Numbered from the stretch's first letter, positions 34,101 to 38,822 are shown. The stretch is 64,000 nucleotides of DNA from 62-47 sp051954235 (GCA_051954235.1 JBQCHY010000044.1:43359-107358); one strand, 5' to 3'. The notes: generated from the letters alone by a model not told the origin. A program made the numbers and translations.

Positions 34101-37100
34101 GATCTCTATGGACTGATCGCGCGCAGCCAACGGCCGGACGGTAGCGACCTGATTTTCGGCGGTGCCGGCACCGACATTTCGCGCAACAATATTGGCGATG
34201 CAACGATCGACGCCAACGGCGTCATCACAGTTGCGACCGACGGTCACTCGCTCGATTCCGATACCATCGTCGGCGACAACGGCCGCATCTTGCGGCTGGT
34301 CGGCGTGAATGGCACAGCGCGCGGTTTGGGCACGGTCAACGCCACGGCGTCCGGCGCCGCTGGCGTGGCCAGCAGCAATGGATTGCTTACCTATAATTAT
34401 GACAACGAGGCAATCGGTACCGGCGCGGTCAATCACCACATCGTTGTGCGGGCGGTCGAGCACCTCGACTACACGCCGGGAGGTGTGTTGTACAATGCCG
34501 CGGCATCGCTTGATCGCGGCGGCGCCGATGAAATCCACGGCGAATCCGGCGATGATTTCATCTACGGCCAGTTGGGTAATGATGTGCTCTACGGCGAAGG
34601 CCAGAGTGACGATCTGATTGGTGGTTATGGCAGCGACTGGATCAGCGGTGGCACCGGCGATGACGGCGTCATCGGTGATGACGGCCGCATCATGACCAGC
34701 CGCAACAGCCTGAGTTCCGATCCGAACAATCCGGGCTATCTGGTGAGCCTCGGCGAAGCGTTGAACGGCGTTGACAAGTTGTTGCCTGACAACGGCGATA
34801 CCAAGACCTTCAACGGCAATATGCTCAACGAAGCGATTGCAACGCCGGGTAACATTCAGCAGGCGACGATCAATCTCTCGGGTGCGCTGAAGAAGGAGAT
34901 GAATCTGACGCCGTTCAGCGTCGATCCGTCGTGGAACGGAAGTTACGATGAGTTCGTGAATTCCGGACCGAAGCAGAACGATCCGCTCACCTACGCGGGC
35001 GAGCCGCATTATTCTGATGACATTATCTTCGGCGGCCTTGGCAGCGACTGGCTGCATGGCGGCTCGGGCGATGATGCCATCTTGGGTGGCGAGGCGCTGC
35101 CCGAGGCCTATACGCAGGTCTACAGCAGCACCGGTTCTCTCTCCGGTGTTGCCCGCAGCGACTACGATCATCCGTATAATCCGGTCGATGCCCTCCGCTT
35201 CAATCCGTTGGACGTCGACGGCTGGCACTACGATCCCAGCCGCCGTGCCGGCGAGTTCGCGCTCTATGACGAGTATGACCCGCTGCGGAAGATCACGCTC
35301 AATGCGAATGGCACAGCGAACAAGACCGATGCGGGCGGTCTCCTCTGGTTCCTCGATTTCTCGACCACCGAAGGCGTCTATGTTCCGGCCGGCACCAATC
35401 CGAAGCCAGTGGGACAGACGGCAACGGGCTATCCGGCCGCGTGGGACGACGGTGCAGACCGTATCTTTGGCGATACCGGAAATGACTGGCTGGTGGGAGG
35501 CACCGGCCGGGACGACATCTATGGCGGGCTTGGCAACGATCTGCTCAATGCCGACGACAATCAAAACACCGACCTGCTGCGAAACGATCAGCCCGACACC
35601 CAACCGAGCTATGAAGATCGGGCATTCGGCGGCGGGGGGCGCGATGTTCTGATTGCCAATACCGGTGGTGACCGCTTGATCGACTGGGTCGGTGAGTTCA
35701 ACAGCTATCTGGTGCCGTTCGCTCCGTTCGGCATGGCCACCGTCAGCCGCACCTTGCAGCCGCAGTTGGCGGAGTTCCTCTACGCGCTGAGTGCCAGCGA
35801 CGGCGCCGATCCGACCCGCGCCGCGGATACCGGCGCTGAGGCAGCCCGCAACGGCGAACCCGAAGGCGAGTTGGGCGTAATCCGGCAAAAGGATTTTGCC
35901 TGGCACGATCAGACCGGCGCGCCGACCGATCCGCAAGCGGGCAACATTCCGGGCGGCAAGCGGGATGTGCTGCGCACCGCCAACTTCAACGACGGCACCG
36001 CGCAGGCGCTAGCACCGGATAGCGGTGTCTGGAATGTCGCGAATGGTAGCTTGCAGGTTGCGGCGACCTCGCTGCACGGCGATGCCGTGGCGGTCTATCA
36101 AGTCGGGGATGCGTTGCCGAGCTACTTCGAGGTTCAGGCCAGCATTCAGGTGGTGAAGCCGACAGCCGGGTGGAACGCGAACAGTTTCATTATCTTCGAC
36201 TACCACAGCACGACCGACTTCAAGTTTGCCGGTCTCGATCAATCAACCAACAAGCTGGTGATGGGGCATCGCGACGCCACAGGATGGGTTTACGACAAGC
36301 AGGCATCCGTCAAGGGCGGCCTGAAGGTCGATACCTGGTACAATCTGTTGATTTCGGTCAACGGCCTGACGGCGACGCTGGTCGTCGATAACACGACGTC
36401 GCTCAGCTTCACCTATTCGCCCACGGTGGTCGATGGCTGGAGCTATGGCTTGAACTGGGGTTTGGTCGGGTTCGGTTCCAACAATGCGCGGGGAGCGATG
36501 GATAACATTGCCGTGCAAGTCCTCCCGCCCGAAGTCACGGTGACGCGAACCGAAGATTTCACCGGACCCGGCAATAGCCTGTTCGCCGGCGGTGATAGCA
36601 TCAGCGGTGGCATCTTCGCTCTGTCCGGCGGCCGGTACATTGCCACGCCGTCGGGTAGCAACGTGGCCGTGAGTCTGGCCAATATCGACGGCGTGGTGAA
36701 CCTCGCCAACAGTTCGATCCTCCAGCTCAGCACCAAGCTCAACACGACAGGCCGTGCCGGTTTCGTGTTCGATCAATACAGCGTCACGGACTACAAGTGG
36801 GCGGCGATCGATGTGCAGACCCATCAGGTCCTCATCGGCCACCGACAGGGCAACAGCCAAATCATCGATGCGGCGGTGAGCGTGAGTACGCTGACGGCAG
36901 GCAAAGACTACACGCTGGGTGTCTCCCTTGTCGGCTCGACCGTGAGCGTGACGTTGGATGGTCAGTCCCTAGTCGGTTTCGCTTACAATGCCGTCACCAA
37001 CGATGGCCGCTTTGGTGTATTCGCCAAGGGAGGTCAAGCATCGTTCGATACGATGACGGTCAAGACCGATGCCACGATCGCGGCAACGCCTATTCTACAG

Positions 37101-37811
37101 GTGGCGGCAGCGCCGGCGCCGACGAATACCGGGACCGTGAGCACGCTCAGCGTCAGCGAGTTGTTGCCGATCCTCAACGAAGCCAAGCTGCTATGGACGC
37201 AGGCTCTCGGCCCGAACGATGCCCGGCTAGCTGCTTTGACCAGTGTCAATATCGAGGTAAGCGATCTCGCCGGCAGCATTCTGGGCGAGACGATCGGAAA
37301 CATGATCGTTATCGACAGCAATGCGGCAGGGTGGGGTTGGTTCGTCGATGCGACCCCACAGGACAACAGCGAATTCAAGCTCCAGTTGCCGAACGGTGTC
37401 CTGATCGCCAACCCGTCAAGCCAAGCGAGCGGACATATGGATCTGCTGTCGACGGTGCTGCACGAGTTGGGCAACGTCATGGGCTTCCCGGAGGATACCG
37501 GCGCCGATGTCACCGGTATGGTGCTTCAGGCGGGTGTCCGTCGGCTTCCCGGCTTGACCGGCCAGGTCATGCCCACTGTCCCGGCATCGATGACGCCGCG
37601 TGCGGTGCCAGCGCCCGCGGCCGACGCTGCGGCTCCCGTCATTCGCTGGGATCATGCATTGAGCGCGGTTGGTCCCTCCAAGATCGAAGTGGCAGAGGAT
37701 CTTCCGGACATGACGTGGTTGGATGATTTCATCAACCACCGTGGGCAAGGTGCAGAACACCGCAACGCCAATGCGGGTATGAGAATCCAATTGCCGACAG
37801 CGACTTTGTGA
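13170..37811 (+). CDS. Giant LEPR-XLL/RTX multidomain surface protein (about 8213 residues)
   Basis: An uninterrupted frame of about 24.6 kb, predicted mass near 0.8 MDa. Start chosen at the ATG at 13170 (GGGTGGA five bases upstream); starts at 13068 or 13119 would add 34 or 17 residues. Order of parts, in residues from 13170: basic N-terminus with LEPR-XLL motif (about 108-121); GGSISG-type beta repeats (190-440); two GDxVxY modules (920-1095); a long Ala/Gly/Ser/Val-rich beta-repeat region including an alternating 63-residue array (1815-2955); further GDxVxY modules (3490-3830); SIVDA-type repeats (4730-4900); three Calx-beta-like domains (5540-5910); RTX repeats (6175-7505); two lectin-like jelly-roll modules (7605-7970); a degenerate metalloprotease-like C-terminus with HELGN (8098-8102). 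No Sec signal peptide. I find only four Cys. Likely a secreted adhesin or surface-layer protein; the function is unproven. Confidence 0.85.
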   Translation: MKVSFDSASSAADSGQSGDATKLAALTKYAPKLASLFVWHAPPLESTDAAWPQGVPHSERQSPSVLDHIRRKIASRRQRRAERSRQAKQSNAAAKRFSAKNRQDNFQLEPLEPRLLMSADPLTVNLTASADVVSIVQHADLNADGGAILDITNNGTTTTYGDGANGVKSLTINGLGGDDKFTLDGSISVAVTVDGGSGTDTIFGPNRDTDWHIDSANGGSFAGINSFISVEALVGGTADDNFAFGSLGSLSAGISGGGGSDAVAVIDGPAAPYAANAWTISGADAGSLNGTAFSGIANLGGGKGADTFTFQSGGSISGLIDGGLDDASPAVPATDTLDFHAISSVDVDLGAGTATGVASFQGIDAVVGGSGADTLTGFDAPAVAWVIDGANTGTVGIATSDAPAPIRFSGFENLTGVGDSASDGFTFEAGGSISGTVDGGTGTFDSISVYQSPGQYTVFNPTAVDASGTLSLNGKTIHYAGMDRQDFVGGDNFNRVITGTIFDDHIVVEDDATPDNGIMQVRFVGHNFYDAATGITSDAIAITVPADSLKIQGEAGADTIEVKSLDSKFAATLGLYGSVLDQYGLPVDDPFADNIIFSGNINTNNGLIDAWADHITVNDGVQIDTGEEDVVLRARNMGLSDLENLLPVYATSRSVSIDVGAGANIKAGGIYLVAESAEQSIGDAIGAPKEVGNFVIAPLADKFAEFTALPVKVLVKNSSAAITLHDGAALTGSGTVGLYATAGADASGNAIGNVFSIGYARASVNATINIQTNAKIDAGGAVAVLATGEANAHLTAETDLSLDASKLIGGITGGSPEVAGALAITDANTVSHINVAKGASIIAATTANVIASGNSTSDAEATSGLFADGKAGLAFGLDFSNADIKTVVDGTVVAHADPTAGYTVKIEIDPTVTWDGTGTPPVGYVDYANDRIYVGPNALVDEDVITYTNRRGTSIGGLVDGRQYFIVTTDEPGWIQLAETQTNALRAIAGYPQGNVVDLRTDIGPATDDNRLSFDSSNVDSGKNTIALQRNGAAVFNTFELGQAVVYKAAPGSSIEGLVDGNTYYVIASTNEQDLQGNSRFADTQVIRLAETENEARSGVGIDIGPATGSGFQLIAKHVLDSGYATGIGIVAQLSADNGATSEAGLKSEDTSPKNKISELRENIPSNYLSGLFDIIGKSYSDHASAPQAGAAGKLNVAGALSFTYATHDVRADVLGDAVLKSNEDLEVRATIDQGTKLSAHSETEPQEGGATSTSADNSVSVAVSIGVIDNTALATVHGGAQLDALRVMRVVSEVSYPLTTRFDQFVPLSWGELTDSLRTDGPSAITKYLNTNLGAVDAFFNTWTASTAKGEKIGVAGSVSVLVYDNDSEAVVQNGALLNQDIDWRDDAKNPHPNQAAEIPDGKGEQVVNVEGANFQQTINMTGIFALPDLTLDIVPIIGPSQKDAKLWEKYRLNKELSLDPFGASGETGGAGGAIFISVQKNTTHAIIEDGAKVYTGADGGLDIKAKEALLNVNLAQSFATGKTFAIGGTVLYSGQTSDTLAQLGSAAVVTGRNVEITADDQTTTVTWAGGIAKGESVGVGISVAVNDLNRQTRAVIGDPDAQAGSGIDEHSSIDVEGGVDVLAKVDGDVWAFTVAGAVASQGTPENPTAAAAPAPPAPGAPPVPGTAGPAANEPKTGIGVAAAASVNLVHDVVQASITDTGDVHAGFIAVDADNRMGIVAATGGVAFAKVNSGSTAIGLAGAFSLNQIDSPTTALVQGTAFTLTGEDLSPATSEDTLRVRAEHEARIVSIAAGGAGAVAAGGAGGSGGSTAVAVAGSVSVNLISGDTSALFTNNTALLESGDALVEASDTATIVAAAGGLALSFANGAQGSSTAVAAGVAVAYNSIAGDTQALIDHSTLSWEDGAAGDLRVEATSARTIQAYTLAASVAGALGTEGSGIAGAGAGSGAINLIEGSTVAALRDSLVTTGEGAIFVEATDESKITAAAGGIAGALGLSSQSVSGAIAFGAAFAINQIGDAGNDVVLAEISGSTVSAGGEVSVEAESSASIYALTLGVAAGGSISGSGTALAGSLAGSLSVNKIRGDTQAKIRNGSKVSASGAVSVKAEDTSSIKADAGGFALALAASGDGLAIGLAVGASVAVNDIGADVLASVDGSDIERADGLNVTASSDAAIDAVTLVGSVAVAVSGSAAGGVAGAAAIAVNTIANSTQAQINASDVALDGGAVTVSASDASEINADSGGAAVAVAVGGGEGGLGISLGAGVSVNTISNNVSASIDSSTVTAKAGVSVEATSEASVRAFTFGLAGAVGGSGGVGGALAGAGSGSSATVANTTTAHIQSSTIHAGGDLTVQATDGAKIDTIAGAVALAVGIGGTGGASVAAGVSVAINNISNTTAATVENSTFDDTGNVTIAASSDAVINSVTVAGAASVGGGGELGIAFAGAGAVSINNIHNTLEAKAEDSSFTLHAGSDFHVTADDDSHMRADAAAVSLAVAIGVDGVGGALAAGASVAVSDIGNTTRAKLDNVTVHAPVARTLGAFEVAAHSDASIDSVSVSAAGAVGGGFWGGVALSGAGAASVNTIANTTEALVQNSRIDEASQVLVEATNDADIEANAVGVSLTISAAVGALSFSFGLSLSDNEINNVTLAKVENSSLASAGTATVNAASSGHIEAVSVGAAVAISGGGLSIAASVVASIANNAISNSTQALVLDSAGPGQGLLAGGDIIVHASDITAIKAEDVAASVAITISVIGGTIGVSASPATNTINNLVRANVDHSHVASTGGKVDIEADSSNRIEALSAAIALSGAASSFGAAFAGAGSSATNKIGLDSGHVTEASITGGSTVSAHDALTVQAGDTSDITANVVAVAVAGGDGSIAAGVSLTDNEIGGKVAAFVTDSSASAGQGDLQVLASATQSIDVLSIALSAAIGLGAAGSGAQASATLSNSVEAYADSAVLSAAGKVAIDATSDQTATAKTAGVGAGAVGISVALPTVDIGGATQASIGGNSIVTTGGGLDVHASSTASANANAVSLAVGLAGGAGVGAVSHIHRATGAHIGASFDDTTPAASSITAGDVSVQAISTATATTDANGGAGGLGVISTFVPKALIDGSTRAYVGQAVTLTAASLDITAYATENATSNAIVIGIGGFAMDVAEADATVASVTEAFIGVQHDASVAGAKTTLSLTGAVSINAHEGATVGSSIAGGGGGGVTVDAYVASATANATVRGYVSQNVALSADSLTVAATADSSKATSDVKIFSVHVVGGGGANSNATASGATEAYVGGSANTLSITGKLSVTAQTSDALATATSTLGSGGGIDVAVALANATDSSSTKASIASGTTITHAGRIEVVSDAKDRANANGHVASGGVVAGRGIDARAKVTSSSQAYIADHVTIASDGDVTIHALVETAEADANATSAGGGGIDVGVGFARIDVEPTLSAFVGAASSISAGGNVSITAELRKDQSGTVLNDDFNQQAAVDTSKDTIVFQQHGLLTGDVVNYDNLGNASIATSGQGGVIAMNRDYTVIRIDDNTLQLGDAFNGTAVDAGSPFGPGVGQSGIDAARDLIVFTGPHNFQTGDAVRYDNGGFTNVSTSLNENSDGSGIFYVRKIDDRTIKLTTSLAAALAPLTGFNVTSNGLITGGNTLNIANHGFNEGDLVTYRAPATLQFNSQAVDVVVTTDDKGNPVATDTNNDIIYLGKDSNGVGGAANLHTGDRVQYVTDGTAIGGLTNGTWYYVIKLDDFRIQLAATYDATNGKGVDGSSDNTDVTPLPLTPDKSTTAPAGQTPGVQVHHALIPQTLGGLQSGMTYTVHKIDADSFQLRDSGGNTISLSVGEATGTHFIGREGIDLVATGGDHLNQTLRIDLTGTPQNVENALTGPNGVSLRTISPPTGDGVSSASSKGGSGGGIEVSVPTAEATMRPTVQAYVDARLIDAKGNVSILSIAAGSVSSYASSASGGFVDVGDANASIDYTNANNAYVGHAANGVTIGNISGETASPQVIADGTTILAGGDLSVASHSEIVTDVHASAVGGGFIGVSNADADTDIKSRTNVLIGQNAIITARTVALDAVVTNLAPHAAAEATAGGFAGGATATAENNINSVTNVLLEGTDNTHSIITGAQGVDLIATHALVNATRSTSAHFYGLFGGSSEHGDNDGSLANKVVGNSGVVVVAAPRPVYGETSNPPVGVSPVPPATPLQTRVGFSHLALLADANNGNINTSGGDKLNRNARDIVWNSDVNISAGPAPELVVDADGHVLRATNVTVNGIDNPGAGTDLNPYGKIVVGDITPSDSQGEVVFQAANSISGGHAAGSHYWGTFQFLDGFQTVRITNESGLELDINTIDLIDATGSLRVYLDRNGGDVSANFALIRTLAAALVDIRNLSNADIVLMDGKRIENPIGETRILNTGGDILTGPNGTFVVRTNTLGNPSQPTVDADFEGQAKGQFNGQVQLASNGAAPDTITRTDGQSWASAGFAVGDLIKVETASQINVYEIAAISGSFGNVITLNALGAVTDTTTSAKITRFHGIEATAGSVGTASLPVKVELVLSDAGQEHLFAKAGQDLYLDLAAHLRGVVAPNTVFQVLVDTVTAGGDAVIRLEASDQATGQKASAGVRVTVPSHVDQNFINFFRPDTSGKAYYPQGAFATGGASTIDSTYQFNLAEAGGRVRILAANPDPAATTLNVQGTTNILADGKWVDVDTNGFVSLTEIVAVDSRDPNDMRVGLIQSRGADVTLTAPHSIVDADPSDLLAVTDPADVVGLNIILRAIGGTIGTAGNFLETNLLDGPIVDKTTGQPKPLGTLTAEALGSIYIEETDGNLRVNTVLSHTADVTLATRAGSIVDANTQQIADRDGRMVDRPNVVAVNIDLRADGGSIGMRADDLDIDSGSRDGQHVFGRLYAEADQSIFITESNYELNVLGAKAASGHVRLTAPDTSLTPVFANGDPSQSTVAGHAEDLILLDVATAAAHIREGETLSVSSAQIAAALTVVLWAGDNVVTAANSSIAAGRSITIRGDERRNGDDPDGSDADAGFGTHMLLRGTIGVLGAPADVTQPNGDAAGFTKVFGNNDADFITFDRTRLDANTRVYGSAFVTVGALQDVSMHDGEDHFLVDHLQSMHIDRNGIGDTLVLDGQSDTDYYEVRTAGSQAVAPQNYVVDVLDTGARENGADELKIVGFDSSLNGAGQPTDDIFLLRGMSAIPHETSTSPAFVALLHGTLDQAMAGNGPSQVERINYDSQINGRLIVEGLGGNDYFAVDDNSAITTLDGGAGDDNFQIGQIFGSQRNLDANLASTDIFGTIATTRGYLSRGTSAPLVAAGGSGNDVFQVYSNQAALRLEGDDGDDLFIVRAFALAETNPDGTIMTDSNGVAVRKTSGGSSSSAVSTLVGGAGNDFIEYSMNAPVSIDGGAGFDKVLVLGTEFGDNFVITDQGVFGAGVNVTFSNIEVLEVDGLEGDDHFTVQSTPYGVATRVVGGLGNDTFNIGSDVTDVIATQELEGQSAVINHRASAVADPGYDGLLVPGINLNVAGLDGGSAGGLSGNVVITESGGFSLVRETSTGKWGTTDSYNVHLAVAPAAGTRVYVTVSAARSPQEEQDDAGRGDSVLVSTDPTSFVRTLQQDGQTTTVRNRSVVLVFDSTNWNIDQTVYVAAANDEQAEGRRVVAVSQSVQAAVVDSTAASAAAQAATLQAYDGIPVRNVLVTVIDNDTAGILLTQVSQNAFDTATTVLEGDAITGMVDQYTVELTKAPTGNVTVHLNYDATQLRLSQTDVVFTPDNWNKPVTITVSAVDDTLREDAKLSLITHSISASTDASYFADGQGQVQETLAVKVYDNDAPGVIVQQSDGNTLVSNGFTDTYSVRLTSAPVGTVTISPISDGLTAETGLLTFDSSNWWIPQIVTVTAVSNPSSSALHPGTKQFAVQPHLLSEIKGPLQIEGGVGAAVHPLIEAVLLPGETNSRVFPIAVQPPENQSIDVLNVFDDSSQEDKQGVLTGTQLTGYDMSSGLHFDHTAFGENADFVGGITYGTLGQNGAPDSSNIEVFNLLMGSGNDSLTIKSTLNTNALHGGLTTVHGGGNMAVQAAVAGAYTGTIDGDRIVVLGGGGPTSPLVVYGDTSQDASWYAGRPYDADVTDTFVLGPNPAQPNVYFRMPRANPFDYAGNDVIDASADTPATGSLGGDALGIVIYGGAGNDTIYGTQLGDVLAGGSGNDTIYGQGGDDQIYGDSGVNVDIISRVLSIPTTDAPRPTNDNPKSNRDGLLAGRDTIFGDAGNDIIFGDHGIVTQMLPQPQKILNVRTVADLRTDQPANGADDVIHGNDGRDRIFGGNGSDTISGDSGSDVIFGDQGHMSYVAADYFGTPDTDLTTLDLIESVDTQAAYGAGDIITDDASDDIIIGGQGNDVIDAGGGQNIVFGDHGRLLGVDTGANTPVIDANVPTITQADDDYQMQVLGLLTSIDVGDVNGTLNSAGNGNDIITTGSGRDMIFGGGGDDTINTFASGGGTAAADGNNIVFGDHGLVDYLAEEIAQNDPVHNPIRANDIDRIWSIATAFGGNDNIIAGNRNDIIIGGFGDDVINSGGGYNVALGDSGKLTSAEFDATDRSQIVFAVHDFTLCRIETSSDTDFSDGGADTIIGSDLNDVIFGGAGNDTIYAGAGQDLVFGDQGMVECENGTPFVPAISLRPVCVDIGGFLEFAATQTTIAAAGGDDLIFGQDGDDLIMGEQGRDTLYGGAGDDILIGGSNVAGSLDSDDRIDGGGGNDAIAGDNADICYRPDYLDPRFRVLSGTQIYYVPGVANSPNAATLTPDQLSVVDSLATSVAQSDPSHQTQYHIVLLDHVANDGLVASDTLATTPADLYGNDYIAGGAGNDEIFGELGNDVIQGDGTIGVTAGPNFARNLAAAQLSLTRADGTTVTITDFTAFGANRGAVSSDLANFDFSANPQLDLVVNASFEGKGDGDDYIEGNGGNDVIFGNLGQDDIIGGSSDLYGLIARSQRPDGSDLIFGGAGTDISRNNIGDATIDANGVITVATDGHSLDSDTIVGDNGRILRLVGVNGTARGLGTVNATASGAAGVASSNGLLTYNYDNEAIGTGAVNHHIVVRAVEHLDYTPGGVLYNAAASLDRGGADEIHGESGDDFIYGQLGNDVLYGEGQSDDLIGGYGSDWISGGTGDDGVIGDDGRIMTSRNSLSSDPNNPGYLVSLGEALNGVDKLLPDNGDTKTFNGNMLNEAIATPGNIQQATINLSGALKKEMNLTPFSVDPSWNGSYDEFVNSGPKQNDPLTYAGEPHYSDDIIFGGLGSDWLHGGSGDDAILGGEALPEAYTQVYSSTGSLSGVARSDYDHPYNPVDALRFNPLDVDGWHYDPSRRAGEFALYDEYDPLRKITLNANGTANKTDAGGLLWFLDFSTTEGVYVPAGTNPKPVGQTATGYPAAWDDGADRIFGDTGNDWLVGGTGRDDIYGGLGNDLLNADDNQNTDLLRNDQPDTQPSYEDRAFGGGGRDVLIANTGGDRLIDWVGEFNSYLVPFAPFGMATVSRTLQPQLAEFLYALSASDGADPTRAADTGAEAARNGEPEGELGVIRQKDFAWHDQTGAPTDPQAGNIPGGKRDVLRTANFNDGTAQALAPDSGVWNVANGSLQVAATSLHGDAVAVYQVGDALPSYFEVQASIQVVKPTAGWNANSFIIFDYHSTTDFKFAGLDQSTNKLVMGHRDATGWVYDKQASVKGGLKVDTWYNLLISVNGLTATLVVDNTTSLSFTYSPTVVDGWSYGLNWGLVGFGSNNARGAMDNIAVQVLPPEVTVTRTEDFTGPGNSLFAGGDSISGGIFALSGGRYIATPSGSNVAVSLANIDGVVNLANSSILQLSTKLNTTGRAGFVFDQYSVTDYKWAAIDVQTHQVLIGHRQGNSQIIDAAVSVSTLTAGKDYTLGVSLVGSTVSVTLDGQSLVGFAYNAVTNDGRFGVFAKGGQASFDTMTVKTDATIAATPILQVAAAPAPTNTGTVSTLSVSELLPILNEAKLLWTQALGPNDARLAALTSVNIEVSDLAGSILGETIGNMIVIDSNAAGWGWFVDATPQDNSEFKLQLPNGVLIANPSSQASGHMDLLSTVLHELGNVMGFPEDTGADVTGMVLQAGVRRLPGLTGQVMPTVPASMTPRAVPAPAADAAAPVIRWDHALSAVGPSKIEVAEDLPDMTWLDDFINHRGQGAEHRNANAGMRIQLPTATL
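13491..13532 (+). other. LEPR-XLL motif in the giant protein
   Basis: Encodes LEPLEPRLLMSADP after a basic stretch rich in R, K and Q. The LEPR-x-LL...SADP signature is recognised near the N-terminus of very large repetitive bacterial surface proteins. Its conserved position suggests a sorting or maturation signal, but its role is, to my knowledge, not established. Confidence 0.85.
18620..22030 (+). repeat. Array of about 18 alternating A/B 63-residue repeats
   Basis: Each unit of about 63 codons (about 189 bases) contains a VNxIxNxTxAxI strand, a V-x-V-x-A strand and a Gly/Ala-rich tail. Units alternate strictly between type A (core such as DTSSIKADAGG or DASEINADSGG) and type B (core such as SDAAIDAVTL or SSASIYALTL). 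I traced this alternation through about 18 consecutive units. The effective period is therefore about 126 residues. The pattern suggests a beta-solenoid whose two alternating coils present different surfaces. Confidence 0.7.
23590..24760 (+). repeat. GDxVxY beta modules interrupting the filamentous region
   Basis: A run of modules with the pattern D-x-I-x-F ... TGDxVxY ... GGLxxGxxYYV ... DDxxIQL. Clear examples are around 23640-23800, 23880-24050 and 24270-24440. Two related copies lie earlier at about 15940-16110 and 16240-16450. The modules separate two classes of Ala/Gly-rich repeats and may act as knobs or caps on a beta-solenoid shaft. Confidence 0.6.
29800..30900 (+). repeat. Three Calx-beta-like domains in the giant protein
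   Basis: Three tandem units of about 110-130 residues share D-x-Y-x-V-x-L ... AP ... V-x-V, then F-x-x-x-NW-x-x-P/DQ-x-V-x-V-x-A and a D-N-D at the junction. Examples are VVFTPDNWNKPVTITVSA (about 30483) and LTFDSSNWWIPQIVTVTA (about 30826). This resembles Calx-beta or related immunoglobulin-like calcium-binding domains of adhesins. Confidence 0.6.
31690..35680 (+). repeat. RTX calcium-binding repeats with recurring GDxG inserts
   Basis: Many GGxGxDxIxG nonapeptides, for example YGGAGNDTIYG near 31720. They are interrupted about nine times by a GD[HQNSD]G or GDN element followed by roughly 50-120 residues of non-RTX sequence (FGDHGIVTQ, FGDQGHMSY, FGDHGRLLG, FGDHGLVDY, LGDSGKLTS, FGDQGMVEC, GDNADICY, GDNGRILRL, GDDGRIMTS). 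RTX repeats bind calcium outside the cell and fold the protein after export. Confidence 0.8.
35985..37080 (+). repeat. Duplicated lectin-like jelly-roll modules
   Basis: Two tandem modules of about 180 residues share the pattern ...FxxDYHSTTDFKFAGLD...LVMGHRDATGW... and ...FDQYSVTDYKWAAIDV...VLIGHRQGNSQ..., followed by a strand with TxxVDNTTS or SVTLDGQS. They resemble LamG/concanavalin-like sugar-binding folds and sit just before the C-terminal domain. Confidence 0.6.
37140..37560 (+). other. C-terminal metalloprotease-like domain with HELGN
   Basis: The segment contains GWGWFVDATPQDNSEF, then MDLLSTVLHELGNVMGF and a later RRLP. The layout matches a zincin-type HELGHxxG site, but the second metal-binding His is Asn (AAC at 37473-37475, one base from CAC). 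It is probably catalytically dead or has altered metal binding. Confidence 0.6.
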
Positions 37812-37876
37812 TGGTTTTGGATGTGCTATGATTTTGTGACGGCGGACGTATACGTTTGAGTAAGGAGAGTAACGCC

Positions 37877-38701
37877 ATGGCTACGCAATTGCTGATCTAC
37901 AAGACCGCCGTCCCCATTTCGACCGCGCGCCATCGGGATTGGTCGGTGGAAGGCGGAGCCGGTTATGCCTTTAGTGGAGAAATAAACTCGGTCCCGATCA
38001 TGGCGGTCGAGTTTCCGGCCGCGGCGTCTGAATATGCCATCGTGTTCGCAGGGACAGAGGGTGAGGTTATGCCGGCGGTCATCCTTGGTTTGCGCGATCA
38101 GGAGAACCTCTACCTGTCGGATGAGAAGTCCTGGCAAGCCAAGTATGTTCCGGCGTTCGTCCGCCGCTATCCCTTCGTGTTCATCAGGGAAGGTGACAGG
38201 TTCGTCCTCAGCATCGACGAAGAGTTCCCGGGGTTCAACCGCGAGGGACGTGGCGAGCGCCTGTTTGGTGAGGATGGCAAGCACACGGCGTACGTCGACG
38301 GCGTACTCAAGTTTCTTCAGGAATATCAGGCGCAGTTTCTCCGCACACAACGTTTCTGCCGAAAGATCAAGGAGCTCGATCTCCTTGAGCCGATGCAGGC
38401 GCAAGTCGATTTGGGGCCTGGACGGCGCGTTTCGCTGGGAGGCTTCACGGCGATTAGCCGCGAGAAGCTGAAGGCTTTGCCAGCCGATAAGCTCGCAGAA
38501 CTGGCCAAGACCGACGAACTGGAGTTGCTCTATTTGCACTTGCAGTCGATGCGCAACTTTGTCGGCATGAAGGATCGTCTTGAAAGCGCTATGAATCGCA
38601 GCAGCAAGAACGATAAATCTGCGAACACCGACCGCAGCAGAAAAGGCGCGGATGCGAAGGGCGCCGTGGAAAAGGAACCTGAGCCCGATATTGTGCACTG
38701 A
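37877..38701 (+). CDS. SapC family protein
   Basis: Encodes 274 residues from the ATG at 37877, which has AAGGAG nine bases upstream; an in-frame TTG at 37856 is less likely. The body (PVSTARHRDWSVEG-like opening, PIMAVEFPAAASEYAIVFAG, NLYLSDEKSWQAKYVPAFVRRYPFVF, FDEE-like IDEEFPGFN) matches the SapC family (PF07277). The family is named after an S-layer-associated gene of Campylobacter fetus; biochemical function is not established. No signal peptide or membrane helix is seen, so it is probably cytoplasmic. The tail (about 245-274) is charged and low complexity. It lies 65 bases after the giant gene in the same direction, suggesting co-transcription and a role in production or export of that protein. 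Confidence 0.85.
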   Translation: MATQLLIYKTAVPISTARHRDWSVEGGAGYAFSGEINSVPIMAVEFPAAASEYAIVFAGTEGEVMPAVILGLRDQENLYLSDEKSWQAKYVPAFVRRYPFVFIREGDRFVLSIDEEFPGFNREGRGERLFGEDGKHTAYVDGVLKFLQEYQAQFLRTQRFCRKIKELDLLEPMQAQVDLGPGRRVSLGGFTAISREKLKALPADKLAELAKTDELELLYLHLQSMRNFVGMKDRLESAMNRSSKNDKSANTDRSRKGADAKGAVEKEPEPDIVH

Positions 38702-38822
38702 TGCAGGCTTTGATGGAGTGCCGGCTCGAGGGTTTGGTTCTGCGATGGTCGAGCATCTTCGAGCCGCTTTGCAGACCTAACTCTGTCGCGCCGGCGATCT
38801 TGGTCCCATTCGTGCAGCGCGA

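Noticed and set aside
32172..35936. A long open frame (about 1250 codons) on the minus strand opposite the RTX region of the giant gene
   Set aside because: It mirrors the GC-rich codon pattern of the RTX repeats, has arginine/valine-rich sequence without any recognisable domain, and the plus-strand frame has clear RTX motifs.
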